DNA from: Chlorocebus sabaeus
Taxonomy: Eukaryota > Chordata > Mammalia > Primates > Cercopithecidae
Length of the DNA: 64,000 bases
NCBI RefSeq assembly: GCF_047675955.1
Contig: NC_132918.1
Span: 90,449,106-90,513,105 of the forward strand
Direction: 5' to 3'
Under the pieces are notes generated by a model. That model had not been told where the DNA came from, did no database searches, and was given only the letters and a program-made list of their open reading frames with translations. The position numbers and the translations under genes are program-made. Below are positions 52,330 through 62,830 of this stretch, piece after piece (position 1 is the first letter of the stretch; the number at the start of each line of letters is the position of its first letter).

Positions 52330-52755
52330 CAGTCTGCAGTGGTTGCTCATTGCCTAGGATAAAGTCCAAATCCTTTGGGCCTTCACAATCCAGCCCTATC
52401 TGTTTTTCTAGTCTCCTTTACTTTTTACATCCACTTGCTTTCCTCTATGTTCTTCACACCAGTCGCACTGCCATTCTCAAGGTGTCATATTCTGTCCCTT
52501 TTTCATGCCGTTACTAATTTGTGTGAAATGCCATCCCCTATTCTTGCTCTTAAATTACCCCAGTTCAAAGGTTACCTCCTTCTCCGCCTCCATGCAGGCA
52601 GTTAGTCTTCACCTTCACCGAGATGCTGAGGAACTGTTTGCATTCTTCTCATTGTATCACCATTATCTAAGGGTCCATCCCTCCGCTGTGGCCTCTTTGG
52701 GAGCAGGTGCATGTCTTCCTCCTCTTTCTATCCCGATAGCATAACTGAATGAATA
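52330..52755 (+). repeat. L2 LINE 3' region
   Basis: Sense L2: AGGATAAAGTCCAAATCC, CCTTCACAATCCAGCCC, GTGAAATGCCATCCCC, GGTTACCTCCTTCTCC, TGGGAGCAGGTGC in family order. Five-prime truncated, no ORF. Confidence 0.78.
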
Positions 52756-52789
52756 CAGTGTCTCCCATAAGAGGCCCTTGATACGAGTT

Positions 52790-53460
52790 GGTTATGTAAA
52801 TCAAAGAAAGTGACCAAGGTGAGTCTCGATCATTTGGGTTTATTTGCCAAGGTTAAGGAAGTGCTCAGGAAAGAACACCAATCCACAGGAAAAACTGTGC
52901 CCCATGCTTTTTCCAAAGAGGGTCTGGGGACCTCAATATTTAAAGGGAAAAGAATGAATATTGGAGAAAGAGAAAGAAAGATTTTTTACAAAGGGTAAAT
53001 AAAGGGTGGATAAGAGGGAAGCCATTGCATTCTTTTGTCTTTGATCAGCCATTTACATGTGAGAGGGTGGTAGAGGTACAGTCACTTACACGTTCGACGA
53101 ATCTGCATTTTTTACGTAACGTAAACATAGGGCAGAGGAAGCAAACACTTACGCCTTTGTCTCAGGTAAGCAGACGGATGTGAGTTCTGTCCTTTGCCCC
53201 ATACCTGCAAAGATAAGCTATCAATGTACATTGCCAGGGTGAGATTCAACAGAACTGTTTTAGAGTAAAGATCTGGGAGCCCACAAGGAATTTCCCTATG
53301 GGCAAATTGTGAGAGAGGTCTATAGTTTTTTTATCTGGTAGCTATCTATTTAGAACACAATGGGAGACAGGTTTGCAAGACCCAGTTCCCAGCTGGATTT
53401 TTCCCCTTTGGCTTAGTGAGTTTAGGGTCTCAAGATTTATTTTCCTTTTACAGTTGAATA
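52790..53460 (-). mobile_element. Possible ancient ERV-type LTR
   Basis: Sequence such as CCTTTGGCTTAGTGAG, TCAAGATTTATTTTCC and CCATGCTTTTTCCAAAGAGG resembles an antisense endogenous-retroviral LTR (ERV1-like). I cannot assign the family or the exact ends. No viral coding sequence is seen. Confidence 0.4.
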
Positions 53461-53694
53461 AGGGAATAAATGAGTTAACTGTTCCTAAATTCGACCTCCC
53501 CAGTAATGGTGCCCATAACAACATCAATTTCTTGGAAAGCAATCTGACTACATATCTTGTTCTGCATGGCTAAGGAAGGCATTAGCAGCTATAATGCTAG
53601 CAAGGAAATAATAGAAATAAGAAAGACTGCTGAGTTGGTAGAGAATGCATTAAAAAGAGGAAGTTGTCCTGTTACCAGTCAGAAATCTTCATTG

Positions 53695-54140
53695 AGGTCT
53701 GTTATGTGCCAGGCCCTTTCCTAGGTGTTGTCTATTGCTTAGTTTATTGCATAAGTAAACTACAGCAGGTACTGTATTTCCTCTTTTTATTTTAATTTCG
53801 TTTCCTTTTCTTTTCTTTTCTTTTTTTTTTTTGAGATGGAGTCTCACTCTGTTGCCTAGGCTGGAGTGCAGTGGTGCAATGTTGGCTCACCACAAACTCT
53901 GCCTTTTGGGTTCAAGAGATTCTCTTGCCTCAGCCTCCCAAATAGCTGGAATTACAGGCACACACCACCATGCCTGGCTAATTTTTGTATTTTTAGTAGA
54001 GACAGAGTTTCACCATGTTGGCCAGGGTGGTCTCAAACTCCTGATCTGAGGTGATCCACCCACCTTGGACTCCCAAAGTACTGGGATTACAGGTGTGAGC
54101 CACCACGCCTGGCCTCCTCTTTTCATTTTAGGTTCAGAAC
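53695..54140 (-). repeat. MIR SINE split by an Alu
   Basis: GTTATGTGCCAGGCCCTTTC and a following GCAGGTACTGTATTTCC block are an antisense MIR. TCCTCTTTTCATTTTAGG continues it after the Alu. Confidence 0.6.
53794..54114 (-). repeat. Alu SINE
   Basis: Full-length antisense Alu with a T-rich start. TCCTCTTTTTATTTTA-like sequence is duplicated on both sides. Confidence 0.94.
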
Positions 54141-54164
54141 CCTTTCTTTAAAAATTTCATTGTT

Positions 54165-54462
54165 AGGCCAGGTGCAGTGGCTCATGCCTATAATCCTAAC
54201 ACTTTGGGAGGCCAAGGCAGGTGGATCACCAGAGGTCAGGAGTTCAAGACCAGCCTGGCCAACATGGTGAAATGCTGTGTCTATTAAAGACACAAAAATT
54301 AGCCAGGCTTGGTGGCAGGCACCTATAATCCCAGCTACTTGGGAAGCTGAGGCAGGAGAATCACTTGAACCTGGGAGGCGGAGGTTGCAGCGAGCTGAGA
54401 TCATGCCATTGCACTCCAGCCTAGGTGACAAGAGTGAAACTCTGTCTCAAACAAAACAAAAC
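54165..54462 (+). repeat. Alu SINE
   Basis: Full-length sense Alu with a CAAAA-type tail, 50 bp from the preceding antisense copy. Confidence 0.94.
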
Positions 54463-54478
54463 AAAGTTTGTTATTAGA

Positions 54479-54532
54479 TACACATATACACACAGAACAC
54501 ACACACACAAACACACATGCATGCACACACGT
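54479..54532. repeat. (CA)n-rich microsatellite
   Basis: Interrupted CA repeat with CATG and GAAC variants. Confidence 0.9.
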
Positions 54533-55554
54533 CCACCCCTCGCTTCGTGTGTCTCTCCCAGCTCTGGCTCTGGGCTCCAGGAGAATGCTGTTACTGTTTT
54601 CACAAAGGCATAGCTTCCTGTGTCATCAGGTGCACCTGTGTTATCACGTGTTTTTATCAAGTGGTGCCCTAGATAGGACTCAAGACCCTCTTTGCTCTCC
54701 CGTGGCTGAGGCAGGTGGGAGGAATCCCTCAGCAGGAATCACAAGGCTCTCACAGGATAAAGTGCTGTCGCGTTGGTTTCTCCCCCAAGGACTTCACCAG
54801 ACTTCATCAGAAGAAAGCAGTGCCAGAGGGGACTGCAGAGGAAAGCTGGGGCTTGGGAAACCAGCAGCAGGGACCACGTGGGCAGGTGGTTTCTGTGTGA
54901 ACCTCTGATGTGTGAAACATAAACAGGAAATGTTGAAGGCTTCTAGTGCTCTTTTTTGTTACCAAGAACATTCTATGGCACAAAAGAGTTTGCCTCTCAC
55001 TGTTTCTCATACATGGAGGTTTTCTAACCAGCATCCTGAACAGAATTGAAGTACAAATAAAACCAAAGTAAAAACTAGCTTTATCTCTAGATTTAAAATT
55101 TTTCATTTTTTTTTTGTTATGGTGGCACCTATACTGTTACCTTGTAGGTACCAACTAGAATGTACTTTTTAACCGCCTGTCATTCATGGTTTACCTATTT
55201 GGAAGCTCAACCCTGTCCAAGACTGGACCCAATCAACACAAATTTTATCTTAATTTTATGAAGGTCTATCCCACCCCTAATATTCTGACATTCTTAAATA
55301 CGCTGCTCAGCTGTGCTTGTCAAAGGCAATTGCGTTTGCTACATTTCAGAACAGAGTCCACACAGACCCCATTTGGCTCTGTGCTAGGAATGGCAGCAGT
55401 GCAAGACTGTGGAGCTCTACGGTTGACCACAACTTTGATCTTGCTAGGTGCCACCAAGTCAGAAAAAATTAACTAAGACTGCAGGGTCAAAGAGAACACA
55501 TCAAAGCATTAACTGCTTTTGTTTCATATTTCCTCTCCCTCCATAGAGGGACAC
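54533..55554. other. Intergenic single-copy stretch
   Basis: No gene or nameable repeat. Overlapping short frames lack domains. Confidence 0.5.
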
Positions 55555-55569
55555 AGAAATTAAGAAAAT

Positions 55570-55857
55570 TGCTGGATGTGGTTGCTCACACCGGTAATCC
55601 CAACACTTTGGGAGGCCAGGGTGGGTGGATCACGAGGTCAGGAGTTTGAGACCAGCCTGGCTAACATGGAGAAACCCTGTCTCTACTAAAAATACAAAAA
55701 TTAGGCGGATGTGGTGGTGCACCCCTGTAATCCCAGCTACTTGGGAGGCTGAGGCAGGAAAATCGCTTGAACCCGGGAGGCAGAGGTTGCAGTGAGCCGA
55801 GATCGCGCCACTGCACTCCAGCCTGGGCAATAGAGTGAGACTCAGTCTCAAAAAAAA
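55570..55857 (+). repeat. Alu SINE
   Basis: Full-length sense Alu with a perfect 15-bp duplication (AGAAATTAAGAAAAT at 55555-55569 and 55858-55872). Confidence 0.95.
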
Positions 55858-55872
55858 AGAAATTAAGAAAAT

Positions 55873-56954
55873 GTATACAGAGTGGGCAGGAACAAACTCT
55901 TCTGGTGAATCCAGTCTGCAGGCTTATTAAATGTGACAGTATGCTTCCTGAAGGATTAGAAATAAAGTACAGTGAAGTCAATGCTATAATAGCTCTAAGC
56001 AGAGCCAAGTACAATGTCTTTTCCTCCCCTCACAAGTACTGAACTCTTCTTTCAATCTGCTCAGCTCTGGGACTAGGCCAAGCCTTGTCCTCCTGGGACA
56101 GCTGCTTTGGGAGCCAACCAGGCGAGCCCAGCCAGTTCTCAGGGAGTTGAATGGCATGGCAGAGAAGTCCTTTCACACCCAAGGCCAGTCTGCACACCAG
56201 GCCTCCCATCCCTGTCCCCCTCGGGGCATTGAATGTGCAGCCTCTTTCACCACTGTCATCTTCTGGCCTCTCCATGTAGCTTCTCCTTGAATGCCTGCTG
56301 GGCATGCCAGCCTCCATTCCTCACAAACTGCTTATGTGCAGGGTGATACTCAGGATATTTGAAAACCAGCGCGGTGTGGGCAGGCCGCAACTAAGCAGGA
56401 AGGAAAATGGCTATCACGCAGGCATGGCTCCATGTAATTCAGAGAAGCCTCTGTCTGCTACCAGGTGTTACCACTTTAGTTTTTGGGCTCACTGGGGAGC
56501 CCCAGGGGTGGTCACTAGATGGGGAACATTCTGGAGGCTCGAAACAGTGGCCGTGCACAGAGTACAACTGTTGTGCGTTGGTACACACCCACCTGTCACA
56601 TCAGCCGGTCTGAGACCCCAGATGCCTTCCCAGAATGTTGCCTGCACTCCTCGCCTGCACTCCTTGCCTTAACAGAAGTCTAGGTTTTCTGTCCTATGCA
56701 ACTCACAAATAGTGGCCGGCAGTTCTGTGCCATGGAGCACAGGACTGGGCAGGAGTTAGGTTCCTCTGTGACTCCCAAGACTGCTGCTGCGGTTATCATC
56801 GTTCCCTCTGTCCTGACCCATGGCCCAGGGTAAAAATTTCTTGAGGCTCATGTCAATGCCATCCCCCTGTGGGCTCCTTCCAGTGGCTGCCATCTGGTAA
56901 ACCTCCTGCTGATCTCTAAATGCCATCAAGAACTTTGGTCCATTTTTTTTTCTC
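55873..56954. other. Intergenic single-copy stretch
   Basis: Moderate GC, no repeat. The longest frame (56304-56672) has no recognisable domain and no splice or promoter context. Confidence 0.5.
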
Positions 56955-57450
56955 ATTTAAGAAATATTTCTTAAGCATTCACTGTGCCAGACAACTTGCT
57001 GTATGTCCAGAGACGTATAAAACATGATTCTTGTCCTTAAAGGTAAGTTCATCTTTTTTTTTTTTTTGAGACGGAGTCTTGCTGTGTCGCCCAGGCTGGA
57101 GTGCAATGGCGCGATCTCGGCTCACCACAAGCTCTGCCTCCCGGGTTCCAGTGATTCCCCTGCCTCAGCCTCCTGAATAGCTGGGATCACAGGCGCATGC
57201 CACCATGCCCAGTTCATTTTTGTATTAAGTAGAGGTGGGGTTTTACCATGTTGGCCAGGCTGGTCTCGAACTCCTGACCTCAGGTGATCTGCCCATCTTG
57301 GCCTCCCAAAGTGCTGGGATTATAGGCATGAGCCACTGCCTCCAGCTGTAAGCTCATAATTTAATAAAGAAATATAAAACAAAGAATGACCAGACCAGGT
57401 GGTAAATGCCTAAGTGGACATACAGTGTTTACAAATGTAGAAACATGGAC
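56955..57450 (-). repeat. L2 LINE 3' end split by an Alu
   Basis: Antisense L2 terminus (TTAAGCATTCACTGTGCCAG, GATTCTTGTCCTTAAAGG) continuing after the Alu at 57348 with AATAAAGAAATATAAAAC. Confidence 0.6.
57052..57347 (-). repeat. Alu SINE inside L2
   Basis: Full-length antisense Alu flanked by GTAAGTTCAT / GTAAGCTCAT. Confidence 0.95.
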
Positions 57451-57465
57451 ACATGGAAATGATGA

Positions 57466-57880
57466 TGTACTAGTTTCCTGTGGCTTAAAACAACAGAAAC
57501 GTATTCTCCCACAGTTCTGGAGGCTAGACATCTGAAATCAAGGTGACAGCAGGGCCATCCTCCCTCTGAGACTCCAGGCAGAATCTTTTCCTGCCTTCTC
57601 CTAGCTTCCAGTGCTTGCCAGCGATCCTCAGCATTCCCCGCTTTCGGCTGCATGACTCCAGTCTCTGCTGTCGTCCTGTGTTCTCCCCATGTGTTTCTGT
57701 CTTCGCGTGCCATTTTCCTTTCCTTATGAGGATATTAGTCGTATTGTATTAGGGCCTACCCTAATGAGCTCATTCAATTCAATATGCAAAGACCCTATTT
57801 CCAAATAAGGTCACATTCCCAGGTACTGGGAGTTAGGACCTCAACATATCTTTTTAGGGGACACAGTTCAACCCGTAACA
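57466..57880 (-). mobile_element. MaLR solo LTR (MLT1)
   Basis: End-to-end antisense MLT1 LTR: TGTACTAGTTTCCTG start, CACAGTTCTGGAGGCTAG, CAAATAAGGTCACATTCCC, and CAACCCGTAACA end. About 30 bases are missing just after the start. Confidence 0.88.
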
Positions 57881-58290
57881 GTTGGATAGTCAGGAGAGCA
57901 GGGGAAGGACCAGAGAAGGCTGGCCAGACAGGCTTGGCGAGCTGGTAAACAGGAGTCAGCAGGGCAGGGAGAAGGGTGTTGTGTTGTCTGGAATGATGTA
58001 TGTAAACAGACTGGGGTCCGAGAGGGTGACACCTTTGGAAACTGCAAGGTGTTCAGTCTGACAGGCATAAAGGATCTATGCTTGGTAGTGGCAAAAGATA
58101 ATCCTACAAGTTGGCAGGAGCCAAGTCATGAATCTCGTCGTCTCCCCACACAAACGTGCCTGCACTCCTTTACTCCCCCTTGCTGGCTGACTTTAACCAG
58201 TCATCTCAAACCCCTGCTTCCCCCTTACTTCCCACATGCGGTTGATCCCTCAGACCACCTGATTCTGCCTCCTAAAAATCTCCTAAATCA
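57881..58290. other. Intergenic single-copy stretch
   Basis: No repeat or gene identified. Confidence 0.5.
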
Positions 58291-58917
58291 GGCCAGGCAT
58301 GGTGGCCCATGCCTGTAATCCCAGCAGTTTGGGAGGCTGAGGTGGGTGGATCACCTGAGGTTAGGAGTTCGAGACCAGCCTGGTCAACATGGTAAAACCC
58401 CATCTCTACTAAAAATACAAAAATTAGGCCAGGCACAGTGGCTCACGCCTGTAATCCCAGCACTTTGGGAGGCTGAGGCGGGCAGAGCACGAGGTCAAGA
58501 GATCAAGACCATCCTGGCCAATATGGTGAAACTCCATCCCTACTAAAAAAAAAAAAATGCAAAAATTAGCTGGGTGTGGTGGTACACACCTGTAGTCCCA
58601 GCTAGTCTGGAGGCTGAGGCAGGAGAATCTCTTGAACCTGGGAGGCAGAGGTTGCAGTGAGCCGAGATTGCACCACTGCACTTCAGCCTGGCAACAGAGC
58701 AAGAGTCCATCTCATAAAACAAACAAACAAACAAAAACCCAACAACAAAAACAAAAATGAGCCTGTCCTGGTGGTGGGCGCCTGTAATCCCAGCTGCTCC
58801 AGAGGCTGAGGTAGGGAGAATCTCTTGAACTGGACGGTGGAGGTTGCAGTGAGCTGAGATCACACCTTAGTACTCTAGCCTGGGTGACGAGCGAAACTAA
58901 ACACCATCTCAAAAAAT
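58291..58917 (+). repeat. Alu split by a younger Alu
   Basis: Sense Alu whose first half (58291-58428) and second half (from about 58757) are separated by another sense Alu inserted at the middle A-rich linker. Confidence 0.9.
58429..58756 (+). repeat. Alu nested in Alu, same orientation
   Basis: Full-length sense Alu with a CAAA-type tail, inserted in the middle linker of the host Alu. Confidence 0.92.
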
Positions 58918-58931
58918 AGTAACAATAGTTC

Positions 58932-59478
58932 TCTTTGCCATCATTTCTCTTCCTGTGGAGCCGCTGCCATGAAGGTTGAGCTGTGCAGTTTCAGCGGGTA
59001 CAAGATCTAGCCAGGACACGGAAAGCACTACGCCAGGACCCACGGGAAGGGTTTCCAGTTTCTTAATGCAAAATGCAAGTTGGCATTCCTTTCCCAAAGG
59101 AACCCTTGGCAGATAAATGGTGCTGTCCTCTACAGAAGGAAGCACAAAAAGGGACAGTCGGAAGATATTCAAAAGAAAGGAACCCGTTGAGCAGTCAAAT
59201 TCCAGAGGCCATTACTGGTGTATCTCTTGCTGCTATAATGACCAAGAGGAATCAGAAACCTGAAGTTAGAAAGGCTCAAAGAGAACAAGCTATCAGGGCT
59301 GCTAAGGAAGCAAAAGAGGCTAAGCAAGCATCTAAAAAGACTGCAATGGCTGCTGCTAAGGCACCTACAAAGGCAACGCCTAAGCAAAAGATTGTGAAGC
59401 CTCTGAGTTTCAGCTCCCTGAGTTGGTGGAAAACGATAAACTGGCAGATTAGATTTTTAAATAAAGATTGGATTCTAA
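58932..59478 (+). pseudogene. RPL24P: Processed pseudogene of ribosomal protein L24
   Basis: Intronless copy of RPL24 mRNA: leader remnant, ATG at 58969, MKVELCSFSGYKI then an in-frame stop at 59008-59010 (codon 14), several indels, a long readable segment (MTKRNQKPEVRKAQREQAI and onward), the original stop position TAA at 59437-59439, and the short 3'UTR with AATAAA at 59460. It is followed by an A/G-rich tail and a candidate target duplication (TAGTTCTC at 58926-58933 and 59615-59622). It cannot make L24. Part of it sits in a 257-codon frame (59073-59846) that also runs through the GA tract and minisatellite. I regard that frame as an artefact. Confidence 0.93.
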
Positions 59479-59613
59479 CTCGAAGAATAAGAGGAAGAAC
59501 AAGAGGAAGAAGAGGAGGAAGAGGAAGAGGGAGGAGGAAGAGGAAGAGGGAGGAGGAAGAGGAAGAGGGAGAAGGAGGAAGAAGAAGAAGAGGAGGAGGA
59601 GGAGGAAGGGGAA
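59479..59613. repeat. GA-rich (GAA/GAG)n tract
   Basis: ~135 purine-rich bases directly after the pseudogene, probably its expanded and mutated A-tail. Translates to Arg/Glu/Gly runs only. Confidence 0.93.
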
Positions 59614-59702
59614 GTAGTTCTCCTAAATCTGCCTTCTCATTTCTACTTCCACTTTCTAGTTCAGGCCCTCGTCATGACACAGTGGAGCACTGGCCATCTC
59701 AT

Positions 59703-59835
59703 GGGTCCTCCTGCTGTCAGGCCCGCGCATCCCCTCTCGGTTCTCAGGGGTCCTCCTGCTGTCAGTCCCGCGCATCCCCTCTTGGTTCTCAGGGGTCCTC
59801 CAGCTGTCAGGCCCGTGCATCGCCTCTCCGTCTCC
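59703..59835. repeat. 45-bp minisatellite, three copies
   Basis: Copies start at 59703, 59748 and 59793 with GGGTCCTCCTGCTGTCAG (third copy CCAGCTG). The period is 45 bp, a multiple of three, so open frames run through on both strands. Confidence 0.93.
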
Positions 59836-59839
59836 TCTG

Positions 59840-60314
59840 CCGCTAGAGCCATCACTCAATGCTCTGGACCGTACCCCTCCCGGGGCAGGAGGTAGGTGGA
59901 TCCCCATAGTGTCATGAATGATGCTGCTTTAGTCAGCTACCTGAGCTTCACCAGCCGCTTCCTCATCAGATCCCGGCATTCTCCGTGGCCAGCCTGAAGA
60001 CAGAGCGTTTGCTTTCAGAGAACTCCAGCCTCGATTTGCTCTTCAGTGACTTTTTTCCTACTGTGAATTAACAAGTCGATATTCAGATTTCATTTTTAAG
60101 ATGCAAGTTAAATTCTTTCCTAGAATTGAGTCCTTGAATCAATTCACCTTCAGATTGCAATCTGAGCTCCATGTCATGGTTTACAGCTGTCAGTGATCTG
60201 ACCTTTGGCCACCGGTTCTACTTCTCCTCTACAGGATTTCGGACCCTAGGTGCTATGGAATTATTTGAGTTCCTACTTGGTGGGAGTCTTTCCTCTGCCT
60301 GGGATACCGCCTCC
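59840..60314. other. Intergenic single-copy stretch
   Basis: No repeat or gene identified. Confidence 0.5.
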
Positions 60315-60328
60315 TCCCCCTTCTATTT

Positions 60329-60644
60329 TCTTTTCTTTTCTTTTCTTTCTTTTTTTTTTTTTTTGAGGTGGAGTCTCGCTTTGTCGCTCAGGCTGGAGTG
60401 CAGTGGGGCGATCTCAGCTCACTGCAACCTCTGCCTCCTGGGTTCAAGCGATTCTCCTGCCTCAGCCTCCCGAGTAGCTGGGATTACAAGCGCACACCAC
60501 TATGCCTGGCTAATTTTTGTACTTTTAGTAGAGAAAGGGTTTCACCATGTTGGCCAGGCTGGTCTCAAACTCCTGACCTCGTGATCTGCCCGCATCAGCT
60601 TCCCAAAGTGCTGGGATTACAGGCATGAGTCACCGCGCCCAGCT
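60329..60644 (-). repeat. Alu SINE
   Basis: Full-length antisense Alu with a 14-bp perfect duplication (TCCCCCTTCTATTT at 60315-60328 and 60645-60658). Confidence 0.95.
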
Positions 60645-60658
60645 TCCCCCTTCTATTT

Positions 60659-61009
60659 CTGACTACCTCCAGCTTGTTTTTCCAAACGCAGCTCAGGATT
60701 TGCTCTGGAATGAAGCCTTCTCTACCTCTTCAGGGCAGCATCAGGTGGCCCTCCTCTGTGCTCCCGGAATCCCTCATTCTACCATCCATTATAGCCTCTC
60801 ATCTTATTTGATCTCCACACCTACATGGTTGGTTTTCTTGTTTATGTTTCCCTCTAGACTCTGAACAACTCCAGCAGGCTCCAGGTCAGTTCTCCCAAAA
60901 ACACTGTACCTAATCATTGCTCTTTTGGCACCTATTGGGAGTATCCTATGCTTTTTTCTTTTCTTTTCTTTTTGCCTAATGTTGGCATTTTAATTTTGCG
61001 TTTTCTTGA
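60659..61009. other. Intergenic single-copy stretch
   Basis: Nothing recognised. Confidence 0.5.
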
Positions 61010-61027
61010 TAGAATGGGTAAATTTCT

Positions 61028-61335
61028 TTTTTTTTTTTTTTTTTTTTTTTTTTTGAGACAGAGTCTCGCGCTGTCGCCCGGGCTGGAGTACAGTGGCCGG
61101 ATCTCAGCTCACTGCAAGCTCCGCCTCTCGGGTTTACGCCATTCTCCTGCCTCAGCCTCCCGAGTCGCAGGGACTACAGGCGCCCGCCACTTCGCCCGGC
61201 TATTTTTTGTATTTTTTAGTAGAGACGGGGTTTCACCATGTTCGCCAGGATGGTCTCGATTTCCTGACCTCGTGATCCGCCCGTCTCGGCCTCCCAAAGT
61301 GCAGGGATTACAGGCTTGAGCCACCGCGCCCGGCC
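61028..61335 (-). repeat. Young Alu (AluYR-like)
   Basis: Full-length antisense Alu with a perfect 18-bp duplication (TAGAATGGGTAAATTTCT at 61010-61027 and 61336-61353). It has GCCGGATC, GGTTTACGCC, CACTTCGCCCGGC and GGCTTGAGCC, monkey-type diagnostics. Confidence 0.95.
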
Positions 61336-61475
61336 TAGAATGGGTAAATTTCTATAGCCATTAGCTGTGGACTCTAAGGCACTCCTCTCCAAAGGCATAG
61401 TGTTTGTACCTACTATGGATGCTGCGCCATGAAGACTGAGTTGGGGATGGAGCAATCAGCAGGCAGCTGGGGGTG

Positions 61476-62025
61476 TTGCTGTGGTTGAGATGTTGAGATT
61501 ACTGGGGGCATTGCTGTGGATGAGATGTTGAGATTACTGGGGGCGTTGCTGTGGACGAGATGCTGAGGTTACTGGGGGCGTTGCCGTGGACGAGATGTTG
61601 AGATTACTGGGGGCGTTGCCGTGGATGAGATGCTGAGGTTACTGGGGTCGTTGCCGTGGATGAGATACTGAGGTTACTGGGGGCGTTGCTGTGGACGAGA
61701 TGTTGAGATTACTGGGGGCGTTGCTGTGGATGAGAAGCTGAGGTTACTGGGGGCGTTGCTGTGGACGAGATGTTGAGGTTACTGGGGGCGTTGCTGTGGA
61801 TGAGATGCTGAGGTTACTGGGGCGTTGCTGTGGACGAGATGCTGAGGTTACTGGGGGCGTTGCTGTGGATGAGATGCTGAAGTTACTGGGGGCGTTGCTG
61901 TGGATGAGATGTTGAGGTTACTGGGGGTGTTGCTGTGGATGAGATGTTGAGGTTACTGGGGGTGTTGCTGTGGATGAGATGTTGAGGTTACTGGGGGCGT
62001 TGCTGTGGATGAAATGTTGAGATTT
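61476..62025. repeat. 35-bp minisatellite, about 16 copies
   Basis: Unit TTGCTGTGGATGAGATGTTG + AGGTTACTGGGGGCG. Sixteen TTGC(T/C)GTGG starts are countable. One copy is 34 bp. Variants (GGATGAG/GGACGAG, GTTGAG/GCTGAG, GCG/GTG) are distributed in blocks. The three GTG/late copies at the right end are nearly identical. Confidence 0.96.
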
Positions 62026-62312
62026 ACGTGGAGACTCTAAAGATGATCGTTTCTGGATGGATCCCAGTTGTAAATGCTTGAAATAACTTGCTTGCAGTCA
62101 CCTGTAATATTTGGTACAAATTAGGACTTGTAATTTATAGGGTTTATAATTAATACTTCAGAATTCGATATATAATTTTGTGATTTTTGAGCTCTTGATT
62201 AATAATAGCAGAATAGTAACAGCTCCAAGGGAACTAAACAACACCATCATTCATCAAATGTTGTGAACCTGTTATGAGGTAATTTGAAATATGGAGCCTA
62301 CAGTGTTTTTGG
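62026..62312. other. AT-rich single-copy stretch
   Basis: Nothing recognised. Confidence 0.5.
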
Positions 62313-62328
62313 TAAAAAAAAAAAAAAA

Positions 62329-62594
62329 ATTCTTTGGAGACAGAGTCTCACTCTGTTGCCCAGGCTGGAGTACAGGGATGAAATCATGACTCATTGCGTC
62401 CTCAAGTCCCCAGGCCTGAGATCCTCCCACCTCAGCCTCCTGAGTACCTGGGACTATAGGCACACATCACCACACCTGGCTCATTTTATTTTTTGTAGAT
62501 ACGGGGTCTCCTTCTGTTGCCCAGGCTGGTCTCAAACTCCTGGCGTCAAGATCCAAAGTACTGGGATTACAGACATGAGCCACCGCGCCTGGCC
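62329..62594 (-). repeat. Alu with A-run on the wrong side
   Basis: Antisense Alu with a deletion in the left arm. It is preceded by a 16-base A-run rather than the expected T-run. Confidence 0.88.
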
Positions 62595-62669
62595 CTAAAA
62601 ATATTTTTAAACTTCCTTAAAATGCCAAAAAGATAGGAACAACGAAATACTCAAAAAAGGATTGATTTT

Positions 62670-62830
62670 TAAGCCCGGCTCCACACCAATTTTTATTAAC
62701 TTCATTTCTCTGTATCAGAAGTGAGGAATACAAAGATGAATGAAACAGGGTTCCTATCACCATCTAGTGGGAAGGACAGGCTGGCAAACCAACAGTTAAT
62801 CAAGGAGGTAATTTAGGTAAATGATTTAGA
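62670..62830 (-). repeat. Probable L2 LINE fragment
   Basis: GGAATACAAAGATGAATGAAAC, broken by changes, then TTCCTATCACCATCTAGTGGG, resembles an antisense L2 3' end. Confidence 0.5.

Noticed and set aside
59073..59846. 257-codon frame as a real basic or Arg-rich gene
   Set aside because: It consists of a disabled RPL24 copy, purine tail and minisatellite, as described in the findings.
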